Shown here: positions 56,601 through 63,226 of the stretch, in pieces | Numbering within the stretch: position 1 is the stretch's first letter | How the letters are laid out: each line of letters begins with the position of its first letter | Notes under the pieces: model-generated | Database searches by the model: none | What the model was told of the DNA's origin: nothing | The model's input: the letters and a program-made list of their open reading frames with translations, nothing else | NCBI GenBank assembly: GCA_016169945.1 | Contig: JADLSH010000158.1 | Coordinates: 841,001-905,000, forward strand | Direction: 5' to 3' | DNA length: 64,000 bases | Source: Trachythela sp. YZ-2020 | Lineage: Eukaryota > Cnidaria > Anthozoa > Malacalcyonacea > Clavulariidae | Translations under genes and position numbers: made by a program

Positions 56601-58578
56601 GTCACCTATTGTTTTGATATATTGGTGACGTTATGCAAACGTTACTCGAAACGATCCATTTACCACAATCAAAAATCAAACTCGTATTCTGTATAGCGAA
56701 AATCTTCTATTAACCTGGAGGACTAATATATTTCAGCCAGGTATATTTCATATAAAATAGTCCTCGACAATATATTGAACATTACCTTCGGTATAGATAG
56801 ACCTGAGACCTAGAACTTGGAAAACTTTGTGTAGTAGGTGTCGTTCGTTGCAAACAAACTGTTGTTCGTAAATATATAGGAATGCCTAGTTCGTGATATA
56901 TTGTAATTTGTAATTTTATGTATTGTTATATGTTTAGTGTAATATTTGTAAATTTTGGTGGGACTTAATAAGGGACTAATAGTTCTGTTGTCCTTGCAAT
57001 CAGTCGCACGATTGTTAAGTTAATAAAAAAGATATTGTATTATAAGGTAGGGGGCGTATTTAAGAGGGAGACTTAATAGATGATTAGCGGTATTTCTTTA
57101 GGTTGCAATGTTTCGTTGTATTGAGCAAACAGAAGGTGAAGGTGGTGCCAATTTATGGGTAGATGCTTTCCATGCAGCAAACCTCCTCTACGAAGAAAAC
57201 CCAGAATCATTTCAAATACTGGCCAACACACCAGTGGTATTTCGAAATTTCACAAAGACGCAAGTTGGACCAATGTATAATGCATCTCGTCATCCTCTAA
57301 TCAGGTTAGTTATTTTGTTACATACGGGATGAACGTCAGCTCTAGGACTAGCTCTTCATGGCGCTAGCGCTTGAAGCAGGACTCGTGTAAACACCCCGCG
57401 GAAAGAAATTTCCATACACAAGGATATTAATTGTTACACTTTGTATGTATATATATTTTTGTATATTTAAAGGGACTTTTCCTGAGAGGGAGCAAAAATC
57501 AATTCGTGGGGAACCACAAGGACCTTATTGCAGATCTTTTTTTCAGTATCTAACAATATCAATGATCTCCAAGTTAAATTATTTTCGTACCTAGTTGAGG
57601 CCAAGTTCACACTGGAGGTTGATTTTACATGCGCAATTTTCGTTTGCAACTCGCAACGCAACGGCGTTGTATTTCAAGTTGCAAGCAGTATTGCCTCGTT
57701 TAACTACCTTAGTTTGCGTTGCGCGTTGCACAGAGAGTTGAACAGTTTCGCAATGACGCATAATGGCGATGTTACAGGGAACGATTTTCAACGACGATTT
57801 GCATTTGATCTGATTAAATTTGAGTGGTTCGGCAACGCATTCCGTTACGAATCGTCTTCGAACCAGTGTCCCTTGTAACATCACCTTAACGAATTGCATC
57901 GTGTAACATCCACAACAACTTGCCTCGCATTTTTTTGGAAAATCAACCAATCACAAGACATACTAGCCCGCCATCATTTAATTCTTCCGAAATAAAAAAT
58001 GGCGGGCTTTTAATTCATCCGTGAACTGAGCGAAGCAAAAGATTTACGAATTAAACAATTACGAATTCTCGAGACTCGACGAGCGAAGCGGAACTATATA
58101 ATTGCATTGGAGTTCGCAAAACAAGTTTTCCTTCTGTATCTCATGACCAGCTGCACTATCATTTTTCAGAAAAAAATGCATTTTAAGTTGTGTGTAAAAG
58201 TGTTAAAACTCTCTCTAATATATGACGTTTTTTCTGTTTAGAGTTGATCATGACAAAAAGGTGAAGCAGATGTGTTATAGTGATGAATTCCGTCATAATC
58301 ACATGCCATTGGAGCCAAAAATTATGAAATCGTTCTATAAAGCTTACTTCCGCTACTCTGAATTACTGGCAGACAAAAGAACCTCTTTTTGGTATAAAAT
58401 GAAACCAGGTGATATCATGATAGTCAATAATCACCGAGTTTTACATGCAAGATCTGAGTTTAAAGATCGGAGCGATAATGTGAGGATACTTGAGCTGGGA
58501 TATTTTGACTGGGATTGTGTTTACTCGAAAATTCGAATTCTGGCTGAGAAACAAGGAATACAGTCGCCTGTGGATTAG
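31976..58578 (+). CDS. BBOX1: Gamma-butyrobetaine dioxygenase-like enzyme (carnitine synthesis), five exons
   Basis: Exons 31976-32352, 53998-54258, 55262-55373, 57102-57304 and 58242-58578 join with correct GT/AG sites and phases to a 429-residue protein. The first 35 residues are Arg-rich and lack acids, like a mitochondrial targeting peptide. The N-terminal domain has ENCRCPACY and GDGHTSHY, which supply three Cys and a His, as in the structural zinc site of BBOX1. The Fe(II)/2-oxoglutarate core has LPMHSDYSF (His-x-Asp iron ligands) and NNHRVLHARSEF (third His, and Arg for 2-oxoglutarate). The family hydroxylates gamma-butyrobetaine to L-carnitine; the related trimethyllysine dioxygenase (TMLHE) is mitochondrial. 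GFQILSSTF-like and YFDWDCVYSKIRIL regions favour BBOX1 over TMLHE. No stops. The substrate is not proven. Intron 1 is 21.6 kb of nested transposons. Confidence 0.9.
32440..32600 (+). pseudogene. LINE fragment, outer copy (left part)
   Basis: The plus strand reads KLEMIQHRATRFVCNDFSRY and SHVSSMI, the conserved thumb segment of a LINE RT, just before the GATA repeat. A matching C-terminal segment on the same strand appears at about 40815-40943. Together they suggest an older LINE split by the minus-strand LINE between them. Confidence 0.6.
32598..32725. repeat. (GATA)n microsatellite
   Basis: About 30 copies of GATA with a few GCCGATA interruptions near the right end. On the minus strand this is (TATC)n, the same tail type as the LINE at 29757-29778, so it is probably the expanded 3' tail of the minus-strand LINE. 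Minus-strand frames reading Ser-Ile-Tyr-Leu repeats are artefacts. Confidence 0.95.
33084..33709. mobile_element. Inverted-repeat element 2 (TA target), nested in element 1
   Basis: GAGACCTTACGATTTCAAGA at the left mirrors ATCGTAAGGTCTC at the right, with CGGCAACGTGACGACGACGG / CCGTCGTCGTTCGCGTTACC subterminal blocks. TA flanks both sides (33082-33083, 33710-33711). It holds a 235-base CACAG-type MITE. Confidence 0.75.
33246..33480. mobile_element. CACAG-ended MITE (third nesting layer)
   Basis: Near twin of 25527-25762. The flanking 7-mers are GTGTTGT (33239-33245) and GTCTTGT (33481-33487), one mismatch. Confidence 0.88.
33727..34797. mobile_element. Non-autonomous inverted-repeat element, TA target
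   Basis: Ends are GTTAACCTGCACCG and its reverse CAGTGCAGGTTAAC, with TA on both sides (33725-33726, 34798-34799) and GAGAACGAACGA / TCGTTCGTTCTC next to the ends. No coding content is seen in its 1,071 bases. It interrupts the minus-strand LINE right after VPARDI. Confidence 0.8.
35300..36773 (+). pseudogene. Broken DDE transposase of the TA-flanked element
   Basis: The N-terminal part starts at ATG 35300 (MPSFHEVCDG; PEFPYWKYDGFDFESL) and runs on in a second frame to about 35580. A G-rich insertion of about 400 bases follows. Coding resumes near 35983 (PACRYSDMIHSFPRPVPEL, MITN), with a stop at 36138. The nuclease core has Asp in CFGFVDGTVR, Asp in CIYGDPAYP and Glu in VSVEWLFGDI, so all three catalytic acids remain, but a frame change at about 36478 splits the core. 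The end reads PPTVDEYLS. Multi-copy relatives of this protein are, from memory, common in cnidarian genomes. This copy is dead but could be trans-mobilised. Confidence 0.78.
35585..35983. repeat. G-rich inverted-repeat insertion, copy 1
   Basis: AGGGCATATTTTAAGGATTT at the left mirrors TTAAAATATGCCTT at the right. The interior carries runs such as GTGGGGGGCCA in both orientations. It interrupts the transposase. A similar structure lies at 37311-37692. Confidence 0.6.
36774..37310. other. Non-coding spacer in the TA-flanked element
   Basis: AT-rich and non-coding, with a run of about 15 C near 36908-36922. Confidence 0.4.
37311..37692. repeat. G-rich inverted-repeat insertion, copy 2
   Basis: GGGCCTCTTTTAAGAAATCG at the left mirrors TAAAAGAGGCTC at the right. 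Long G runs (GTGGGGGGGGGG, CTGGGGGGGGGGGG) lie inside. Organisation is like copy 1, with different end sequences. Confidence 0.55.
37850..39431 (-). pseudogene. Broken Gln-rich SANT-type partner gene, split by a LINE
   Basis: On the minus strand a tiny first exon, 39431-39403 (MGDQSCSEV, then GTAAGT), is followed far away by a Lys/Arg-rich segment (KPRRRRKKKSNGDAFEYL) at 38145-38085, a stop, and a Gln/Met-rich tail (QQQQQQMQMQMQMQMQAAML) near 37865-37915 in another frame. A basic patch followed by a Gln-rich coil is typical of the second protein of Harbinger-type elements. The LINE at 38146-39200 separates the pieces. The exon 1 call is tentative. Confidence 0.45.
38146..39205 (+). pseudogene. 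5'-truncated LINE with intact RT C-terminus
   Basis: The 38149-39048 frame starts at the catalytic box (YQYADDTSLY) and continues through SLNPKKTKSMLF, KLLGVIFTDHLNWNEHI, SKLDYCDTVYSP, RLQRVQNACAGFV and a terminal LFNALPAELRN. The 3' untranslated part ends in (ATT)n at 39173-39200. There are no stops in about 300 codons, so this insertion is recent relative to its host element. Confidence 0.88.
39815..40680 (-). pseudogene. LINE RT palm region of the minus-strand copy
   Basis: 40680-40440 encodes the pre-RT and fingers region (LQLDGLPPFDDNPEVLELN-like, then LALNPRKASGPDRVPV). A frame change near 40440 leads to RPISLTPALSKLAADFVV, VLLDYRKAFDLIEHRTLV, SGVPQGTKLGPWLFLLMI and WKYVDE. The catalytic box reads YVDE, not YVDD. 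The frame then shifts once more before the insertion of the TA-flanked element. Confidence 0.85.
40690..40943 (+). pseudogene. LINE C-terminus, outer copy (right part)
   Basis: PRAIASWNNLPIHELPSSIH followed by AFKYIV and a stop at 40943 is the Trp-Asn-Asn-Leu-Pro C-terminal motif of a LINE. Upstream is a low-complexity stretch with CCCTGCTATCTTTTATTTAT repeated near 40681, 40722 and (partly) 40788. It may be the right half of the LINE whose left half is at 32440-32600. Confidence 0.6.
40944..41814. other. Non-coding stretch
   Basis: No known protein is recognised. The 77-codon plus frame at 41168-41401 has no support. Confidence 0.4.
43663..43735 (+). repeat. tRNA-Thr(UGU)-like SINE head or tRNA remnant
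   Basis: The sequence starts GGCTGCATAGCTCAGTCTGG and folds as a cloverleaf: acceptor GGCTGCA with TGTGGTC (wobble pairs), anticodon stem TTGGT/ACCAG with loop CTTGTAA (anticodon TGT). The T-loop is degenerate (GGTTGCATTC). Similar CAGTGTAGCA(A/C)CATCTTA segments lie before (about 43535) and after (about 43775), so this is likely part of a SINE repeat. Confidence 0.6.
43850..45540. other. Non-coding interior of the 5.0 kb element
   Basis: AT-rich, no convincing frame on either strand. Confidence 0.4.
45570..45975. repeat. 21-bp minisatellite (CTTCTCCGCACAAACACGTG type)
   Basis: About 19 units of 21 bases, variants of CTTCTCCG(T/C)(A/G)(G/C)AAACACG. Units at the right end (45885-45975) are nearly identical, units at the left are divergent. 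All six frames are open because 21 is a multiple of three and the unit lacks stops; these long frames are artefacts unless expression is shown. Confidence 0.9.
46128..46227 (+). CDS. Zinc-ribbon first exon of an unknown element gene
   Basis: ATG at 46128 opens 33 codons with two CxxC pairs, NCENCQTEIL and FCNNCGNRVDTG, the treble-clef pattern of a zinc ribbon. A strong donor GTAAGT follows at 46228. If read through, the frame stops at 46250. Position between the minisatellite and the hairpin, inside a transposon, suggests a start exon of an element-encoded or captured gene. Downstream exons were not found, so the gene is incomplete or the rest is lost. Its 3' end overlaps the left arm of the hairpin. 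Confidence 0.5.
46203..47447. repeat. Long inverted repeat (arms about 300 bp, loop about 610 bp)
   Basis: The left arm 46203-46506 and right arm 47120-47447 are reverse complements with small differences (the right arm has an extra AATTTCAAATTTATATG-type insertion). The outer edges hold the zinc-ribbon exon end and its mirror. If transcribed, a 300-bp double-stranded RNA would form, a possible source of small RNAs. Confidence 0.88.
47745..49080. other. Non-coding interior of the 7.4 kb element, right side
   Basis: No recognised protein. The 71-codon plus frame at 48834-49049 has no support. Confidence 0.4.
49206..50100. other. Non-coding stretch
   Basis: AT-rich intronic DNA with nothing recognised. 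Confidence 0.4.
50110..50794 (-). pseudogene. LINE ORF2 C-terminal domain with Cys/His motif
   Basis: Minus-strand sequence reads GFQFYFKIVNNLTPDYLKEL near 50740, then frame-shifted RFKN-type sequence. Near 50400-50350 come NYYLFKIGCKTSSECLCGLE and SINHYFLHCPFF, giving Cys-x6-Cys-x-Cys and His/Cys spacing as in the zinc-knuckle-like tail of L2/CR1 LINEs. It continues in the minus 50411-50139 frame to a stop. Confidence 0.65.
50799..51619. mobile_element. TTAA-flanked inverted-repeat element
   Basis: TTAA at 50795-50798 and 51620-51623. The ends AGTGCATATGACATGAA and the reverse of TTCGTGTCATATGCACT differ at one base. TTAA targets are used by Kolobok and piggyBac elements. No coding content is seen. 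A second element sits inside it. Confidence 0.82.
51091..51504. mobile_element. MITE with GAGAGGTTAAGATACCCCGG ends, TA target
   Basis: The ends are perfect over more than 20 bases, and the next ACCGG/CGGGTACGGGTG blocks also pair. TA borders both sides (51089-51090, 51505-51506). The TTAAGATA subterminal string is shared with the ends of the TA-flanked DDE element at 35100, which hints at the same transposase group. Confidence 0.8.
51625..52061 (-). pseudogene. LINE ORF2 start with hydrophobic leader and 2A-like motif
   Basis: The frame begins MWVSLDCYRAAIRLF and has two hydrophobic stretches (VVLTVNFSSLFLSIIM and LFMVLALFFMICT). DVELNPGP follows at 51902-51879, matching the DxExNPGP ribosome-skipping (2A-like) signature. 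After it comes LKLAHSNVRSLNATNRF, the start of the APE endonuclease; a frame change near 51790 leads to FDGFALSETRLND and GGVAVYVTTS before the TTAA element. Confidence 0.8.
52328..52917 (-). pseudogene. LINE ORF1 (coiled coil plus RNA-binding-like domain)
   Basis: The N-terminal coiled coil has heptads (VEPLNKKLAEIEQHVARVNE, LEKKIIDLESRLLAARVE). A domain with YNLRFIGIEENTGGNC, FCKEKLGIVV and GKKLKGKP follows, typical of the RRM-like domain of L1/CR1 ORF1 proteins. A frame change near 52540 moves to VKFMNYSSKL-type sequence (52525-52328) ending GKLFVRAIRR. Non-functional. Confidence 0.72.
52921..53475. other. Non-coding stretch
   Basis: Intronic AT-rich DNA. Part may be the 5' untranslated region of the minus-strand LINE. 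Confidence 0.4.
53483..53689. mobile_element. CACAG-type MITE, diverged copy with perfect 7-bp duplication
   Basis: GCACTAT at 53476-53482 and 53690-53696. The ends are CACGGTATAGAGACGAYC-like and CGTCTCTATACTGTG. The interior shares AGCCAGTCAATTGC and CTGGCCAATAA blocks with the copies at 25527 and 33246. It ends about 300 bases before exon 2 of the dioxygenase gene. Confidence 0.9.
54365..54480. repeat. Dispersed repeat copy A in intron 2
   Basis: GATCCAGTGATCGGAATGTT and what follows, to GACATTATGCAAAG, matches a copy at 56529-56645 with roughly 85-90 percent identity by eye. The two copies lie in introns 2 and 3 of the dioxygenase gene, in the same orientation. Confidence 0.75.
56529..56645. 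repeat. Dispersed repeat copy B in intron 3
   Basis: Starts GATCCAGTGATCGGAATTTT; see copy A at 54365-54480. No inverted ends or duplication were found, so the class is unknown. Confidence 0.75.
57766..57885. repeat. Short inverted-repeat segment in intron 4
   Basis: GATGTTACAGGGAACGATTT mirrors TCCCTTGTAACATC at the right. The interior is protein-less. Possibly a small MITE. Confidence 0.35.
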
Positions 58579-59059
58579 AAACACATGTATGAAGAATGCT
58601 ACAAATTTTGAGTAAAATATAAAACAATTATTTGGATTGACTAGTTGTGCTGAAAAAAGTAATTCCCATGGCCTTTTTCAACATAGATAGATTGAATGAT
58701 AGTTTAATTATCACACAATTTACAGTAATGTTACTGAATTACATGGTGATTACAATAAATTGATATTACTTATTTGCTACTTTACTACTTATTTACAGAT
58801 AAAATTAGATAAAAATGACTGCTTATTTGCATTAAGATAGCCTGCTCGCAGCCCGAAATTTCGTTCAAAGGAAAACCTGAAATTTGGGTCTGCTAAACTG
58901 CGAAGCTAATCGTGTGCCGTGACATATGCACTTACATGAAAATAAGTAACGCATGTTGATTGGTTTAATAGCCAAGTCTACCTAAGCCGCGTCATGATTG
59001 GTTTAAATTCTGAATTAATTTTATAATGTATGCTATGATTATATTATTCAATACACAAC
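58579..59059. other. Dioxygenase 3' region and intergenic DNA
   Basis: Starts with the 3' untranslated region of the dioxygenase gene. A possible AATAAA signal is at about 58755. The rest is intergenic up to the helicase start. Confidence 0.45.
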
Positions 59060-61107
59060 ATGGCGGCGTCTAGTCACAAGCTTTCTTTTCCAATCGATCG
59101 CTGGAATGACGCTCTTAAAAGTGTTTGTTCGACATTTAATTTTAAAGAGCTATACCCTGAACAAAAGGAGGCTTTGGAAAACTGGGGCCACCATGTTTAT
59201 GTAAACCTACTGACAGCCTTCGGAAAGTCCTGGTGTACCAAGCCGTGCTAATTTGGCAATTATGTTTGACTCGCTGAATCGGCGACCGAAAGGTACAAGT
59301 ATTATCGTTATCATTTCGCCGTTAAGGTCATTAATGGAGGAGCAAGTAGCCTACCTAAACAGTTTGGGTATATCGGCTGTTTGTGTCACTGATGAAGCCA
59401 ATGATCATGCAATGCAAGATGTGATACAAGGCAAATATTCGCACGTTTATGCTTCATCAGAGTGTATTCTGGCAACAACCAAGTGGAGATGTACATTTGC
59501 TTCCAAACTATTTTTGGAAAATCTGTCCGGAGTGGCAATTGACGAAGCCCATTGTATCAGCCAGTGGTAAGTAAAACTTAGCCTGTACCTCTTAATGAAA
59601 TTTCAAATGTGACATATTAATTTCTGAAGGTTGACAAAGCATACAATGATATATACTATTGATTGCCTGATTGGTGTAATTTTGTTAATACTTTTCACAA
59701 ATATTGTTTAAATTGTTTTCTCAATTATTCAGGGGAATGTCGTCATATGGGCGAAGAAAAGAAAGCATTCCATTCAGAAAATGGTACGGTAACCTCAGTG
59801 AATTGGTGTCTCTGGTTCCATCAAATGTGAATTTTCTCATTTCACAGCCACAGCCACACAGTCGACAACAGATTGCATTCTTGATAGTCTGCGTATACCA
59901 GTGAAGAAAGTGTATACTGTGAAAAGAAGTCCGAACCGTAATAATTTACGATACAGTTTACAGTACATTGATAACAATATGCCACTTGAGATGGTTTTTC
60001 GAGGAATAATCGATGAAGTGTTTCAGAAAGGAGCTACTACTGAACGGACAATCATCTATTGCCAAACCCGAAAGCATTGTGGATTAATATTTCGATTATT
60101 TGAAATTCATCTCGGGAACAACCTATACAATGGTATTAACCGACCCCAGAACAGAGTTGTTGAAATGTACCATGCTGGTACACCTGACCAAGTGAAAAAG
60201 CATGTGACTGAAAATCTTAGCAAAGAAACTGGACATATTCGTGTACTAATATCAACCATTGCATTTGGCATGGGCATTGATTGTAAAAGCGTTCGACGAG
60301 TGATACACTTCGGGCCGTCAAATAACTTGGAAAGCTATGTCCAAGAGAGTGGTCGTGCAGGCCGGGATAGCAAGCCAAGCAGTTGTATAATTATGTACAA
60401 TGGTTTGTTATCCAGCCATTGCACAACCCAAATGAAAAAATTCATCATGAATGAAAACTCTATATGCTTGAGGCAGACAATATTTTCAGACTTTGGTGTT
60501 AAGTGTGCTCAATTTGACATTCTGCATGAATGCTGTGATTTTTGTGCTGAAATATGTGTGTGTGGGAGCAATGAATGCAGTAAGGTGCCATGATGAAGAG
60601 GAAGTAGTCTCAGATACTTCATGTGATTCTGTATTTACAAGATCTGTAACATCAGAACAGAAGAGTAAATTGAAAGCCCTTTTGATGTCATATAAGAAAG
60701 AATTGATTGAGAGTGAGATCCACAATATGACTTCAACTGTTGGTGTTCCAAATGTCTTTTTTGAATTTGGTGGGTTTCAAATCAAGCAAGTTCTTCAATC
60801 ATGTCATAAACCTTTTACACTTGAGGATGTAGTAGAGATCTGGAGAAACCAGCATGCAGTTGGTGTTTTATCTGTCATTGCCCAAATTTTTGGTGATATT
60901 GAAGTTGACACTGGTCTTTCCACATTTATAGAGGATGAAATGGATTTTGAAATGGAATGGGAAGAAGTGAGAGATGACCCTAGTTTTCAGAGTCTGATGG
61001 ACAGCCAAGATTGGGGATATTGTGAAACTGACAGTTCGATGGAGTCGAATGCACCTATCGATAACAGTGGTTTTTTTGAGAATTTTGCAATGACAGCCAA
61101 AGAATAA
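59060..61107 (+). pseudogene. RecQ-like DNA helicase with three frame breaks
   Basis: The gene starts at ATG 59060. Motif 0/I is at 59150-59215 ([12 protein letters not shown]; the Walker A reads LLTAFGKS where TGFGKS is usual). A frame change at about 59215-59255 follows. Motif Ia and II are in the next frame ([27 protein letters not shown]). An intron at 59567-59732 is well formed. Motif III (TATAT) is reached only by a frame change near 59830. Motifs IV-VI are at 59901-60400 ([37 protein letters not shown]). A Cys-rich zinc-like patch ([16 protein letters not shown]) ends this frame. A third frame change near 60570 leads to a 170-residue acidic C-terminal domain (to 61107) that is not typical of RecQ. 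Either decay or assembly error broke the frame. Confidence 0.82.
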
Positions 61108-61120
61108 AAACACAGTTGGC

Positions 61121-62022
61121 AGGTAATACACCCTTTCAATAATCAAGTCATAAACGCTTTTTTGGCCTGGAAGCCTCAATCTGATTAATAAAGATGTAAG
61201 CCAATCGGTTCACTAATCATGAGGCCTCTAGGCCAAAAAAGTGTTTGATGCAATTATTGAGAAGCTGTATTGGTTTCTAACAGGCATTTACACAATGTAT
61301 CATTGAAGAGCTTGAATTCGGGTTCTTCCATTCATTTATTGTACGATCATACAGATTAAAATTTTTCATTGTTTCTGACGTTTCGGCTATCTAAAGTAAT
61401 ATAACTGTAAATTTGTAACTTTGATAGTGGCTACCATGTAGGTAGCCCAAACATTGGAAACAATAACAAAATTTAATCTGAGTGATCGTACAATAAAAAA
61501 AGTATCATGTTGATTATGTCAGGTATGACCTGAATGTATTTTTGTGTTGTGTACACAGTATTGTGTTGTGTACACAGGTAATACACCCTTTCAATAATCA
61601 AGTCATAAACGCTTTTTTGGCCTGGAAGCCTCAATCTGATTAATAAAGATGTAAGCCAATCGGTTCACTAATCATGAGGCCTCTAGGCCAAAAAAGTGTT
61701 TGATGCAATTATTGAGAAGCTGTATTGGTTTCTAACAGGCATTTACACAATGTATCATTGAAGAGCTTGAATTCGGGTTCTTCCATTCATTTATTGTACG
61801 ATCATACAGATTAAAATTTTTCATTGTTTCTGACGTTTCGGCTATCTAAAGTAATATAACTGTAAATTTGTAACTTTGATAGTGGCTACCATGTAGGTAG
61901 CCCAAACATTGGAAACAATAACAAAATTTAATCTGAGTGATCGTACAATAAAAAAAGTATCATGTTGATTATGTCAGGTATGACCTGAATGTATTTTTGT
62001 GTTGTGTACACAGTATTTGATT
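61121..62022. repeat. 455-bp tandem duplication downstream of the helicase
   Basis: Unit 1 is 61121-61575 and unit 2 is 61576-62022. Apart from the junction (GTGTTGTGTACACAGTATT repeated), the two copies look identical, so the event is very recent or an assembly artefact. Each unit also holds an inner inverted repeat (TTTTTTGGCCTGGAAGCCTC / GAGGCCTCTAGGCCAAAAAA) about 100 bases long. Confidence 0.92.
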
Positions 62023-62447
62023 GTTAACACACAAATCAAATGCAGATGCACACACCCTAATTTCCCATTTTACTTGGTTAACACGAGACAATTACTCATG
62101 AAGGTATTAATATTAATAAACCTGTGATATTTGTAAAACATCCTGTCTAAATAGACCCTTTCAAGGTTAATGCTGCCATAATGAAACACAATAATAGGAA
62201 TTTCCTATAGGTAACTTTGCAAGGGGTAAAATTCAAGATGGCATCCTTAACCTGGAAGGCCCTATTATGGTCAAAAGGTGTTGAAATATTAATGAATGTC
62301 AAAAAGTGAAAAGTGATCATTATACGAAAGGCTGGCCAGAAATGGCAGACATGCTCAACCTAAACCTGAATTTAGCGTGTCCTTACTGAGTGTTGTTGCA
62401 ACTTTACTGTAACATTTAAAGTTGATTAATGACAGAAATTATATTCA
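62023..62447. other. Non-coding stretch
   Basis: No recognised frame between the duplication and the minus-strand DUF6589-like fragment. Confidence 0.4.
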
Positions 62448-62924
62448 CTATCTTGCCTTTCTATGCAAAATCATGTATCCTTTATGATCATTGATCCAGT
62501 TGTAAAACTTTTGTATGTCAAAGTCATGCAATAAAGTTGGCTTGAAATTAGAATAGAAGCCATAACTTCTGCCTGGTATCATGTCAGCCTTCTCTGACCT
62601 ACGCGTATGTTTACCAGAGCGCTTGTACAACAACATTGAACTGTCAAAGTTTTCCGTTAGCTGTTTCGTTACACCCATGGCATGGCAAATTCTGTTGATG
62701 GACTTTGTACTGGCATTTGGTCCAAGTTTTTTGACAACATCTTTGAAAATTCTGTTCAAAAACTCAAGGGCCAGATCAAGAGAGATATTGCCACCCAGCT
62801 TTTGTTTTCTTTTTGAAAATCTGTTCCAAACCAGATCATGCGCAGCTTTCGGACTTAGTAGTGCATATATCTGGAACATCATGTATATTGCTTCCCAGTG
62901 GCGAAGCCACATTTCAGAGAACAA
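62448..62924 (-). CDS. DUF6589-like protein, C-terminal fragment
   Basis: A 158-codon minus frame with WLRHWEAIYMMFQIYALLS near the start, then DLALEFLNRIFKDVVKKLG, NASTKSINRICHAMGV, and a basic end. The block of a Trp-rich start followed by DL-LE-LN and N-K-I-R is how I recall DUF6589 proteins, which are multi-copy in cnidarians and some fungi. The usual protein is longer, so an upstream exon or piece is missing. Its function is unknown. It lies between a RecQ-like helicase and a tyrosine recombinase and points away from the latter. Confidence 0.5.
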   Translation of the reverse strand: MFSEMWLRHWEAIYMMFQIYALLSPKAAHDLVWNRFSKRKQKLGGNISLDLALEFLNRIFKDVVKKLGPNASTKSINRICHAMGVTKQLTENFDSSMLLYKRSGKHTRRSEKADMIPGRSYGFYSNFKPTLLHDFDIQKFYNWINDHKGYMILHRKAR

Positions 62925-63226
62925 TAATGAAGGTTAACACAAAAATAGGAAAACCCATTCAGAATAAGTAATTATTATATAGATACTGATATTTAAGTAT
63001 AGCTTTATTCATGTGAAAAGCCATTTCAAGATTTGTTCTAAACCGACAGCAACCAATCAGAAACGTGAAACGATTTTTTCACACGTTCGAAAAACGTTTC
63101 GTCCAATCAGCGTCATTGTGTGTTTACGCACGAGCAAATTCGCTCACGGCCTGCAAATTGGCCTGCAATATTTACGCTAGGAGCCAAGTATTTATTGTTT
63201 GCCGCATTTTTCTGTTTTTCTTCACA

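Noticed and set aside
57528..57950. 116- and 119-codon frames in intron 4
   Set aside because: They lie between well-defined dioxygenase exons, oppose each other, and have no protein-family features.
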